Below, one piece after another: positions 1-8,100 of a DNA stretch of 13,560 nt. The DNA is from Clostridia bacterium. GTDB taxonomy: Bacteria > Bacillota > Clostridia > Christensenellales > Borkfalkiaceae. Under the pieces are notes generated by a model. That model was given only the letters and a program-made list of their open reading frames with translations, ran no database searches and had not been told where the DNA came from. The position numbers and the translations under genes are program-made. Positions within the stretch are counted from its first letter, which is position 1. Each line of letters starts with the position of its first letter. The stretch lies in assembly GCA_900767495.1 (NCBI GenBank), contig CAAFZH010000092.1, positions 1 to 13,560 on the forward strand. Reading direction: 5' to 3'.

Positions 1-225
1 GAGGGGATAGCCGTAAGGTATATGAAATATTACGTGTTTAATTCTTTCGTAACGCTCGCAAACGGCGAAACCGACAGCATTTCCGCAATGATAACGGACG
101 CCAAATCGGTAAATATAACTAGGTTTGCGGAAGGGCAGGCATACGTTTGGGATAAACGTCCGTCCATTATCTATCAGAACGGTATATGGAAACTTGTAGA
201 CGGCTCGATAGATAATCTGGCGTAA
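1..225 (+). CDS. Unrecognised protein, C-terminal part or small complete gene
   Basis: An open frame runs from the first base of the window to a TAA at 223-225 with no in-frame stop upstream. It is therefore either the 3' end of a longer gene or a 67-residue protein starting at the ATG at 22. A weak TAAGG lies at 14-18, only 3 nt before that ATG, and GAGGGG at 1-6 is rather far away, so the internal start is not convincing. The visible protein is soluble-looking, with alternating hydrophobic and polar stretches and several aromatic residues. It has no signal peptide or membrane segment. It ends 32 bp before a strong intrinsic terminator, so it belongs to the preceding transcription unit and not to the sugar locus. 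I do not recognise a family. Confidence 0.55.
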   Translation, partial: EGIAVRYMKYYVFNSFVTLANGETDSISAMITDAKSVNITRFAEGQAYVWDKRPSIIYQNGIWKLVDGSIDNLA

Positions 226-257
226 CGATTAAAAACCCTGAATACTCTTACCGAATC

Positions 258-295
258 ACACCTCGACAGGCCAAACGGTCGTCGGGGTGTTTTTT
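258..295 (+). terminator. Rho-independent terminator closing the upstream unit
   Basis: A 10-bp stem pairs 258-267 (ACACCTCGAC) with 281-290 (GTCGGGGTGT), with one G-U pair and a 13-nt loop. It is followed directly by a T run at 290-295. This is a classic intrinsic terminator and separates the gene ending at 225 from the sugar locus that starts at 453. Confidence 0.88.
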
Positions 296-344
296 AGCGT
301 TTTAATAATAATTTATACCGATAAACGGGAAGAAGACATTAAAA

Positions 345-375
345 TGTTACAAAATCGAATAATCGTGTTACAAAT
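345..375 (+). promoter_or_regulatory. Direct-repeat operator candidate (two TGTTACAAA boxes)
   Basis: TGTTACAAA occurs at 345-353 and again at 366-374, a spacing of 21 bp or two helical turns, so both boxes face the same side of the DNA. The second box ends 6 bp before the -35 element of the promoter at 381-409. A degenerate third copy, TGTTATAAA, lies at 382-390 and overlaps that -35. Tandem sites about 21 bp apart next to the -35 are typical of AraC-family activators. The regulator is not in this window, so the assignment is inference. Confidence 0.5.
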
Positions 376-380
376 AGGAC

Positions 381-409
381 TTGTTATAAATTAAAAGGCG
401 GTGTATACT
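381..409 (+). promoter_or_regulatory. Sigma-A-type promoter for the GH130 gene
   Basis: TTGTTA at 381-386 and TATACT at 404-409 are separated by exactly 17 bp, each one or two bases from consensus. The -10 lies 43 bp upstream of the GH130 start codon at 453, leaving a short leader with the ribosome binding site AAAGGA at 438-443. It lies between the upstream terminator and the first gene of the locus, as expected for the main promoter. Confidence 0.65.
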
Positions 410-452
410 AATTACGCTAAAATCAAAAACCATAATCAAAGGACGATAATAG

Positions 453-1457
453 ATGAAATTTGAGAGATACGACGGCAACCCTATTTTAAAGCCCAACGGC
501 AACGCCTGGGAAGATTTGTGCGTATTAAACCCCGGGGTGGTAATTAACAAAAAAACCGGGAAAGTAGAGATGCTTTACAGGGCGGCGGGCAACGACTTCG
601 AACATTATATAAGATTCGGTCTTGCCGAAAGCGACGACGGGGTACATTTTAACAGGGTTTCCGATAAACCTGCAATGGACGTTAACGCCGAGTATTCCGA
701 CGGCGGTTGCATAGAAGATCCGAGGATCGTCGAAATAGACGGAATTTATTACATAACTTATGCGGGCAGACCGTTTGCTCCCGGCAGATACTGGATACCG
801 GAAGATTATAAAAAGTTTAAGGAAAGCCGCGAAAAGTGGCCCGAGAGCGCGCCGTGGCTTTTAAGAAACGAAACGGTAACCTTCCTGGCTTGTACCAAAG
901 ACTTTAAAAATTATAAAAGATTGGGCAGAATAACAGATTCGAGATACGACGATCGCGACGTGGTTTTATTTCCCGAAAAAGTCAACGGCAAATTCGTAAT
1001 GATTTCCCGCCCGAAACGCGACGATCGTTCGCCTGCAATATGGATTTCTTACAGCGACGATATGCTCGAATGGAGCGAACCGCAAAAACTTTTTGAAGGC
1101 GTCGAAGAGTGGGAGTTAGACAGGATAGGCGCGGGATGTCCGCCCGTAAAGACCGAGGACGGCTGGTTGCTTATCTATCACGGCGTGAGCGGAAAAGACC
1201 ATTTTTACAGAGTGGGAATGGTTATGCTCGATATAAACAACCCGTCGAAGATAACGGCGAGGACGAAAGATTTCGTTTTCGAACCCGAAAAGGATTACGA
1301 AATAGACGGCGTGTGGACCGGTTGCGTGTTCCCCACGGGCATTATAGAAAAAGACGGTAAATACTTTATTTATTACGGTTGCGCCGATAAATACGTTTCG
1401 CTTGCCACCGTGGATAAACAGCAGGTTTTAGATTACATGAGGCAAAACAAAATTTAA
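453..1457 (+). CDS. GH130 beta-mannoside phosphorylase (or beta-mannosidase)
   Basis: A 334-residue cytoplasmic enzyme without signal peptide, of normal length for glycoside hydrolase family 130, a five-bladed beta-propeller family. Family landmarks in order are NPGVV (26-30), YRAAGND followed by GLAESDDGVHF (42-66), EDPR (88-91) with the likely catalytic Asp89, a DRDVVLFPEK segment (167-176), the YHG motif (242-244) and a C-terminal YYGCAD (307-312). Most GH130 enzymes use phosphate to split Man-beta-1,4-GlcNAc, Man-beta-1,4-Glc or beta-1,2/1,4-mannosides, giving mannose 1-phosphate; a subset are phosphate-independent beta-1,2-mannosidases. The motif often written M-x-H-R-P in phosphorylases reads ISRP here (184-187), so the exact chemistry is open. 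The start at 453 is supported by AAAGGA 9 nt upstream. It is first in the locus, 94 bp before the transporter genes, and would act on imported oligosaccharides. The family is sure; the linkage specificity is not. Confidence 0.9.
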   Translation: MKFERYDGNPILKPNGNAWEDLCVLNPGVVINKKTGKVEMLYRAAGNDFEHYIRFGLAESDDGVHFNRVSDKPAMDVNAEYSDGGCIEDPRIVEIDGIYYITYAGRPFAPGRYWIPEDYKKFKESREKWPESAPWLLRNETVTFLACTKDFKNYKRLGRITDSRYDDRDVVLFPEKVNGKFVMISRPKRDDRSPAIWISYSDDMLEWSEPQKLFEGVEEWELDRIGAGCPPVKTEDGWLLIYHGVSGKDHFYRVGMVMLDINNPSKITARTKDFVFEPEKDYEIDGVWTGCVFPTGIIEKDGKYFIYYGCADKYVSLATVDKQQVLDYMRQNKI

Positions 1458-1495
1458 AATTTGCGCATAAATTATGAGGATTTTACGTTTTCGTC

Positions 1496-1524
1496 TTGCA
1501 AAAACGGGACGGAAAGTATAAAAT
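1496..1524 (+). promoter_or_regulatory. Candidate second promoter before the transporter genes
   Basis: TTGCAA at 1496-1501 and TAAAAT at 1519-1524 are 17 bp apart in the 94-bp gap between the GH130 gene and the binding-protein gene. No clear T-tailed terminator occurs in the gap, so the GH130 transcript may read through while this promoter adds extra transcript for the abundant binding protein. TATAAA at 1517-1522 is an alternative -10 with a shorter spacer. The TGTTACAAA boxes seen before the first gene are absent here. Confidence 0.4.
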
Positions 1525-1551
1525 AAATTTATTAAAAATCAGGAGATAAAG

Positions 1552-3291
1552 ATGATGAAGAAGTTTTTTAAAAGACTTGCGGCGGTAGCCGCGTGTACGG
1601 TTACGGCTTTAACGGCGGTTGCCTGCGGAGGCGTCAGGACGGAAATCGACGATTCCACAAAAACGGTTTTGCGCGTTAAGTATTATAACGGCGGCGTGGG
1701 AAGAGTCTGGATAGACGACGCTATAAAGCAGTTCGAGGCGGATTTTGCAAACGTATCGTTTGAAAAAGGAAAACTCGGCGTAGAGGTTAAACCCGAAGCA
1801 GATAAGCAAACCTATGCTTACAGTAAAATCAAAAACGATGCAAATAACGTTTACATAGGCGTAAACTATAACTATTATCAATTCGCGTCGAACGGCGTTA
1901 TGCTCGATATAACCGACGTGGTAAAAGGCAACGCGCTTTTAAACTCGACCGAAACCGAAAGCAAGACGATAGAATCCAAAATAACGCAGGACAGACAAAA
2001 TTTCTATAATCTTGACGGTACTTATTACGCTTTGCCGTTCTTTGAAAGCGCGGTAAACCTCGTTTATAACGTGGACGTATTCGAGAGCAAGAACTATTAT
2101 TTTGCCAAAGGTCGCACGGCGGAAGGAATGGTAGAAGAAGACCTTAATAATTACGAGAAAATCGCAGATTTGTTCATTTCCGAAAGCGGCGACGAGAAAT
2201 CTTACGGACCCGACGGAAAGACGGGCGTTATAGACGGTGTAGATTACTCTCTCGACGACGGTTTGCCCGCGACTTACGCCGATTTTCAGGCGCTTTTAAC
2301 GCTTATGAGAAACGACAATACCATACCTTTCGTATGGAGCGGCGATACTATAAGTTATCTTACCTGCTTTGCAAACGAGGTCTGGGCGAACAGCGAGGGT
2401 AAAACGCAGTACGATTATAACTTTACTCTTAAAGGCGACGCAGAGAATCTTCTCGATTTAAACGCTGACGGCAGCGTGAAGTTTAACGCCGACGGCACGG
2501 TTAAAAAACTCGGCGAAACCGTTAAAGTAACGCCCGAAACGGGTTATTTGCTGCACTCTCAGAAAGGTTTATACGATTCTTTGAGATTCGTGGAAATTAT
2601 GATGAGTAACAAAAATAACTATTATAAAGATTCTTTCAGCGGTACGTTTAAATATACCGACGCGCAGGACTTTTTCATAAACGCAAAGGACAAAACCGAA
2701 ACGGGCAATAACGATATAGCGTTTATAGTGGAAGGAAGTTGGTGGAACAACGAGGCTCGTCCCAAATACAAATCCGAAACCGACAGAACGAGTAAGAGAT
2801 TTGCTATTTTACCTCTTCCCAAGCCGACGGCGGCGGATATAGGCAAGAACAACACGAAGATTTCCGAAAGAGAGTCGCTTATGTTTATAAACGCGGCTTG
2901 TCCCGCGGAGAAGATACCCGTGGCTAAAAAGTTTTTGAGTTATCTTCAATCCGACGCGCGTCTTAACGCGTTCACAAAGCAGACCGATATGCTCCGCGCC
3001 ATGGAATACGAGGTTACGCAGGATACTATCGACGGTATGACTTACTTCGGCAGAAACAACTACGCGATATCGAGAGCGAAAAATACCGACTGGACCGATT
3101 GGGTACCCAAGTCTGCCGAAACGAAGAAAAACATCGCGCTTTACGATTATCTCGTTTACAGTTTCAACTACGGTACTGCGAGCAGCCCGTTCAGTTATTT
3201 CGAGGCTAACGAAAACGCAACCGCGAGCGAATTGTTTGCTAAAATCTATAATAACAGTAAAGACACCTGGACGGTAACTACCGTAAAATAA
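1552..3291 (+). CDS. ABC sugar transporter substrate-binding lipoprotein (family 1)
   Basis: A 579-residue extracellular solute-binding protein. The N-terminus has lysines and arginine, a hydrophobic core and a lipobox ending TAVAC, so Cys25 is the likely lipidated residue; an earlier VAAC at Cys15 is less likely because the hydrophobic core before it is too short. The mature part has features of family 1 carbohydrate-binding proteins: an early FEADF-type helix, a YALPF segment around residue 160, and an EGSWW motif near 393-397 in the ligand-cleft region. At 579 residues it is longer than the usual 400-450, with added material around residues 180-250 and 280-330, which may fit a large ligand. 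RBS AGGAG (1541-1545) lies 6 nt before the ATG at 1552; the next ATG (1555) is equally possible and changes one residue. It lies 16 bp before the two permease genes and should deliver oligosaccharides to them. The substrate cannot be read from the sequence. Confidence 0.9.
   Translation: MMKKFFKRLAAVAACTVTALTAVACGGVRTEIDDSTKTVLRVKYYNGGVGRVWIDDAIKQFEADFANVSFEKGKLGVEVKPEADKQTYAYSKIKNDANNVYIGVNYNYYQFASNGVMLDITDVVKGNALLNSTETESKTIESKITQDRQNFYNLDGTYYALPFFESAVNLVYNVDVFESKNYYFAKGRTAEGMVEEDLNNYEKIADLFISESGDEKSYGPDGKTGVIDGVDYSLDDGLPATYADFQALLTLMRNDNTIPFVWSGDTISYLTCFANEVWANSEGKTQYDYNFTLKGDAENLLDLNADGSVKFNADGTVKKLGETVKVTPETGYLLHSQKGLYDSLRFVEIMMSNKNNYYKDSFSGTFKYTDAQDFFINAKDKTETGNNDIAFIVEGSWWNNEARPKYKSETDRTSKRFAILPLPKPTAADIGKNNTKISERESLMFINAACPAEKIPVAKKFLSYLQSDARLNAFTKQTDMLRAMEYEVTQDTIDGMTYFGRNNYAISRAKNTDWTDWVPKSAETKKNIALYDYLVYSFNYGTASSPFSYFEANENATASELFAKIYNNSKDTWTVTTVK
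2461..2508 (+). repeat. Imperfect 24-bp tandem duplication inside the binding-protein gene
   Basis: Bases 2461-2484 and 2485-2508 are near copies, encoding NADGSVKF followed by NADGTVKK (residues 304-319). The frame is kept. The NADG units resemble exposed turn motifs and lie in the part that makes this protein longer than its relatives. This may be a small loop expansion; no function can be inferred. Confidence 0.6.
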
Positions 3292-3307
3292 CGAAAGAGG
3301 ATAAAAG

Positions 3308-4237
3308 ATGGTATCCCGTAAAAAATCTAACCTCGGAAGGGGAGGAAAACTGTTTTATTGGGGAATGCTTGTCGTTCCGATTATATGCTTTATAATGTTT
3401 TACGTTATAATAAACTTTAACAGTATTATCCTCGCCTTCCAGGATTATTGGTACGACGGCGGCAAAATCGTAAGGAATTTCAATAACTTTCAAAGTTTTA
3501 AAAATCTCTTTCTCGATTTGCGCGCCGGCGGAAAGTTTAAAATACTACTCGGTAACTCGATTTTATATATCGGGTTGCTTATAGTGGTCGTAATACCCGT
3601 AACTTTGCTTTTCGCGTATTATATTTATCAAAAACATCTGTTTTACGGCTTTTTTAAGGTGTTCGTGTTTACGCCGAGCGTCGTTTGTATGATGGTACTC
3701 GTAATATTTTACGACGGTTTCGTAGAATACGCGCTTGCGTCTGTATTCAAACCGAGTACGGCGTTTATGTCAAAAAAAAGCACGACTTTACCGTTTTTGA
3801 TAATATTCTACGTTTGCTGCGGCTTTTCTTCTAACCTGCTCATATTTTTAAACGCGATGTCGCAGATATCATCCTCTTCTATAGAGGCGGCTAAAATCGA
3901 CGGAGCGGGTGAGTTGAAAATATTTTTGAAGATAGTTATACCGTCCATCTGGGGTACGGTAGTATCCATGGTAGTAATAACGTTTGCGGCGATAGGTACC
4001 GAGCAGGGTAACGTACACGCGTTTTTAAGTATAAAACCGAGGATTTTAGAAAATTATTCGAGGTTGCAAACGATAGGCTATTATATATTCACCGGCGTTT
4101 TGGACGGCAACGGCAACTTATACGAGCCGCTCTTTCCTAAAATTTCGGCTTTCGGATTACTTATTACCGTCGTCATAACGCCCGTAACCATATTATTCCG
4201 TAACCTCCTGATAAAGTTCGGACCGAGTGAGGATTGA
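3308..4237 (+). CDS. ABC sugar transporter permease, MalF/UgpA-type
   Basis: A 309-residue inner-membrane protein with about six membrane segments (roughly residues 17-40, 83-106, 115-135, 160-182, 207-230 and 277-298). The cytoplasmic EAA loop that contacts the ATPase is clear at 193-212, with EAAKIDGAGE followed by FLKIVIP. Length and EAA position fit the first of the two permeases of carbohydrate uptake (CUT1) transporters. It forms the channel with the next gene product. RBS AGAGG (3296-3300) sits 7 nt before the start, and the gene follows the binding protein by 16 bp. The shape of the DNA and the spacing support co-transcription with 1552-5113. No ATPase gene is nearby, so a shared MsmX/MsmK-like ATPase is expected elsewhere in the genome (inference from other Bacillota). 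Confidence 0.92.
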   Translation: MVSRKKSNLGRGGKLFYWGMLVVPIICFIMFYVIINFNSIILAFQDYWYDGGKIVRNFNNFQSFKNLFLDLRAGGKFKILLGNSILYIGLLIVVVIPVTLLFAYYIYQKHLFYGFFKVFVFTPSVVCMMVLVIFYDGFVEYALASVFKPSTAFMSKKSTTLPFLIIFYVCCGFSSNLLIFLNAMSQISSSSIEAAKIDGAGELKIFLKIVIPSIWGTVVSMVVITFAAIGTEQGNVHAFLSIKPRILENYSRLQTIGYYIFTGVLDGNGNLYEPLFPKISAFGLLITVVITPVTILFRNLLIKFGPSED

Positions 4238-4240
4238 CGA

Positions 4241-5113
4241 ATGAAAAAGATTGCTAAAAGAAACGTAACGCCTTTTTCGATAGTCGTATTTTGTTTGCTT
4301 GCGCTTTATTCGGCGGCGTTGTTTATAGTTTTGTTCTGGTCGGTATGCTCTTCGCTCAGGTTAAACGACGCATTCCGTGCTGCTCCGGTAGCGTTTTCGG
4401 GCTTTACTTTTGCAAACTACGGCAACGTTGCCGCGGCTATGGAAATACGAGTTTCGTCCGCTACGAAAGTTTCTTACGTAAACCTGCTCGGAATGTTCGA
4501 GTACTCGTTTTTATATGCGGGCGGCGGCGCGCTTATTCAGGTATTCGTAACCGCTACGGTGGCGTATTGTACGGCTAAATATAAGTGCGTGGCAAGTTCG
4601 ATTGTACGCAACGTGGTACTCGTAACGCTTATTATACCGATAGTCGGCTCGCTCCCGTCTACCATAGACTTTTTAACGACGTTGCGTTTATACGATAACA
4701 TAATCGGCATATTTTTAATGCGGATATCGTTTTGCAACACTTACTATCTCATATTCTACGCGGCGTTTTCAAGGCTTTCGTGGGAATATGCGGAATCGGC
4801 TTTTATCGACGGGGCTTCGCATTTAAGAGTATATTTTTCTATAATGTTGCCGCTCGTTAAAACGCTCGTAGCCACGATATTCATAATATTCTTTATATAC
4901 GCTTGGAACGACTATCAGACGCCGCTTATGTTGTTGCCGAGTATGCCCACCGCGGCGTTGGGACTGTTCCATTTCTTTCAGAATATTACTATCGACAATA
5001 TTCCTGAAAAAATGGCGGGCGGCGTGTTGGTATTTTTACCCGTATTCATTGTTTTCGTCGCATTCAGAAATCAGATTATGGGCGACTTGACCGAAGGAGG
5101 AATCAAAGGATGA
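4241..5113 (+). CDS. ABC sugar transporter permease, MalG/UgpE-type
   Basis: A 290-residue membrane protein with about six membrane segments (roughly 12-35, 88-112, 122-142, 152-175, 204-222 and 258-276). The EAA loop lies at 184-204, with AESAFIDGAS and then IMLP. The AWNDYQTPLM stretch after the fifth segment (221-230) is typical of MalG-type partners in CUT1 sugar importers. The extracytoplasmic loop after segment one (about 36-87) is somewhat long. The start lies only 3 bp after the preceding stop, with GAGG at 4229-4232 inside the upstream gene. The end overlaps the start of the large secreted-protein gene by 4 bp, which ties the transporter and that surface protein to one mRNA. Confidence 0.92.
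   Translation: MKKIAKRNVTPFSIVVFCLLALYSAALFIVLFWSVCSSLRLNDAFRAAPVAFSGFTFANYGNVAAAMEIRVSSATKVSYVNLLGMFEYSFLYAGGGALIQVFVTATVAYCTAKYKCVASSIVRNVVLVTLIIPIVGSLPSTIDFLTTLRLYDNIIGIFLMRISFCNTYYLIFYAAFSRLSWEYAESAFIDGASHLRVYFSIMLPLVKTLVATIFIIFFIYAWNDYQTPLMLLPSMPTAALGLFHFFQNITIDNIPEKMAGGVLVFLPVFIVFVAFRNQIMGDLTEGGIKG
5095..5113 (+). promoter_or_regulatory. RBS and ATGA stop-start overlap coupling permease to the giant protein
   Basis: AGGAGG at 5095-5100 lies inside the last codons of the permease gene, 9 nt before the ATG at 5110. The permease stop TGA (5111-5113) shares bases with that ATG. Such an overlap normally gives translational coupling, so the 1399-residue protein is made in step with the transporter. 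It also settles the start at 5110. Confidence 0.8.
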
Positions 5114-8100
5114 TAAAAAAGAAATTTTTAACGCTTGCTTTGTCGCTTGCGTTGTGCGGCTCTGCAATTGCGGGGATAATAACCGCGGCTAATGGTCGGA
5201 ACTCGGTAAAAGCCGAGTATAGTTACGCCGACGCGTTCGAGTTTTCGGACGGCGAGGCGAAAATGAAATACAAAACTGCCGTGAACGGCGGCGACGGAAC
5301 GGGACTTTTGTTCTATTCTTACGCCAAAGGCGCGACGGCGAAGTTTAAAAGCGGACTTTCGGGCGATTTCGAGGCTGAATTTGCCTTGCTCGCGGACGGC
5401 GCGTCCCCCGATTTAAAGACGGTTTCTTTTATTTTCGACGAGGTGCAGGGCGATAAGAGTTTTAAAGTTACGCTTAATTACGGCGAAAACGGAAATTGTA
5501 ACGTAGAGTACGGCGGAGAAAAAGCGGGTGTTGTGTATGCAAGCGACGGAAAACCGTATAATTACACCGCGCTTTACAACCGCGACGGAAAGTATACCGA
5601 GTTTAGCCCTAAAGGCACTACTAAAATCAAATTCGATTATGCGGGCAAAAAAGTTTACGTTGCCGGCAACGGCGGTTCGCAAACTCTCGTGTGGGATTTC
5701 ACGCAGAAAACGATGGACGGTAAAACGCTTGTAAACGACGTTTCGGATATGGGTGCGTATAACGTTTCGGTTTGTTTCGACGACGTAAAAACGGGCGGAA
5801 AGGCGCAACTTCTGGCGTATAAGTTCGGCGGCATAACCCTTGATAAAGCAACCGTCGACGGCGTTTGGGTACTTTCCGCAGATTATAAAGTCAAGGCGTT
5901 GGTCGGCGAACCTTACGCTTTGGCGACTCCTCAACTTAAAGACGCGCTTACGAACGAAGAAAAGGACGCCTCTACCGTTAAGACCGTAGTTTATAACGAG
6001 AGCGACGAAGTTTTAACCGTAACGGACGGTAAGTTTATCCCCGAGGACGAGGGTAAATATTTTATATGGTATTCGGTAAACGACGGCGCGCAGACGGCTT
6101 ATTATATGATAGACGCCGTTAATCGCGGCGATATTAAGACCGAATATGCGGCGGATAAAAGCATAGTCGGCAGCGTTTTCGGTGTGAACGCGGTGGTTTA
6201 CGTACCGAAAATGACGGTAAAAAGTAACTATTCTCTCATCGATGCGGCAAAATACGCCGTCGTTACCGTTAAATTTAACGGCGAGGCGGTAAGCGGATAT
6301 GAAAACGTTTCGGGCGGTTTCGATTATTCTTTAAGCAAAGCGGGCGAATACGAGTTTTGTTACTCCGTCCCCGAATTTAACGGTTCTTTCGGCAAAACTT
6401 TAAAAGTTACCGCCGATACGGCTACGGTTGCCAAAGTTATAGAAGATATTCCTTCGGCGATCGAGGTGGGCGAAACGGTGGATATAGTTCCCGCAAAAAT
6501 TTACCTTAACGGCACCGAAGAAGTTGCCGAAACGTATATAATCGATCCGCTCGGCAACGAAACGAAGGGTAATTCTTTCGTGGCGCAAACTCTCGGTACG
6601 TATAAAGTGGAACACCGTTGGAGCGGCGGAGTGGAAAGGTTCGAGGCGGAAGCAAAGAATAAATATTCCGATCTTTTCACCGTCGGTAAAAACAGTTCGG
6701 TTTCGTACTGTACTATGGCGGGCAATAACACGGTTAAGGGGCAACTTTTGCGCCTTGCCAACAATAGTAAGGTAACCTATAACAAAGTAATCGACCTTGC
6801 GGCTATCAACTTTAACGATACGCTTGAAAACAGGCTTTTAAACAAACCCTTAATAGAGTTTATCGCTCAACCGAATACTGCGGGAAGGGCGGATCTTTCG
6901 GGACTGTATATCGTGCTTGCCGATAAGTACGACGAGGAAAATGCGATTACCATTCGTCTTAAATATATGGACTATAATCCCGACAATATGCGTTTAAGGG
7001 TTAAGGCGAAAGGACAAGGGTACGCGGGTTATTATTACGACGGTTACGGCAATATCGAGGTGCATAACGCGCAGTCGCACGAGGACGGCGGATTTATAGT
7101 TCAGTCGTCGTTCGTACAAAACGTTTTAGCCGGACACGATATGCTCGACGATTCCGTAAAACTGTATTACAATCAGGACGAAACGACTCTCTACGCAGAG
7201 CCGTGGGATTGGTCTAAACCCGTAATGAAAACGTGGGCGGTAAGAAGACTCGGTTCTGCCGACAGGTTCTACGGTTGCGGCGACGCACCGTGGAGAGGAT
7301 TTAAAACGGGCGAAGTTTATATGAGTATCTACGCTATGGGTGTAGAGAGTACCGCCGATATTATGGTTACGAAGATAGGCGGCGAGAGCGTGGACGATTC
7401 GTTCGTGTCCGATAAAGTCGCCCCGACGATAACCGTCGACGCGGACGAAAACGCCGTTCCGTTCGGACAGGTGGAAAAGGCTTATAAACTTTTCGATTAT
7501 AGCGTAAACGACGCATATTCCGCGGTTGCGGAAAAAGGCGTTAAAGTAACCTTTAACGGTAACGAAGTGGAAGTTACAAACAACGGTTTCGTACCCAAGG
7601 CGGCGGGCGAGTATATAATAACTTATTACGGTAAAGACGCTTACGGCAACGTTGCCGAAAAATCGTTTAAAGTAACCGTGAAACAAAAACTGGACGCCCC
7701 CGAAATAACTATCGGAGAGGGGTTGCCGACTACGGCGTTCGTCGGACAAAAAATAGCGTTGCCCGAATTTTCCGCGAAAGGCGCGGGCGTAAAAACCTCC
7801 GCAGAAGTATATTGTAACGGTGAAAAAATCAAATCTGCCGATTCGTTTATATGTGCGGAAGAAGGCGTGTATATGGTTAAATTCATTGCGACGCCTCACG
7901 TCGGAGAAGCAAAAGCGATAACTAAATATATAACCGTATCTTACGGCGAAAACCCCGTGTTCGACGATACTCAGATCGTTTTGCCTGCGGCGTTTATCGA
8001 CGGCGAAGAGTATACTTTCGGGGAATATAACGCTTATATCTACACGGAAAACGGTAAAAAGACGGTTAAAACCGAAATTACGGTTACGGACGGCAACGGC

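Noticed and set aside
226..452. A small gene in the region before GH130
   Set aside because: The short open stretches have no ribosome binding site, and the region is filled by the terminator, repeat boxes and promoter.
1109..1360. Plus-strand frame overlapping the GH130 gene
   Set aside because: Its product is Arg-rich and low in structure, and the frame lies completely within the clear GH130 coding frame.
1486..1513. Inverted repeat (CGTTTT with AAAACG, or TTTTCGTC with GACGGAAA) between the GH130 and binding-protein genes
   Set aside because: The stems are weak, mutually exclusive and not followed by a T run, so I do not call a terminator; the same bases fit the promoter better.
5122..5160. 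Cys16 of the giant protein as a lipidation site
   Set aside because: The preceding residues are L-A-L, and a Leu directly before Cys does not fit a lipobox. A standard signal peptidase site at SVKA/E fits better.
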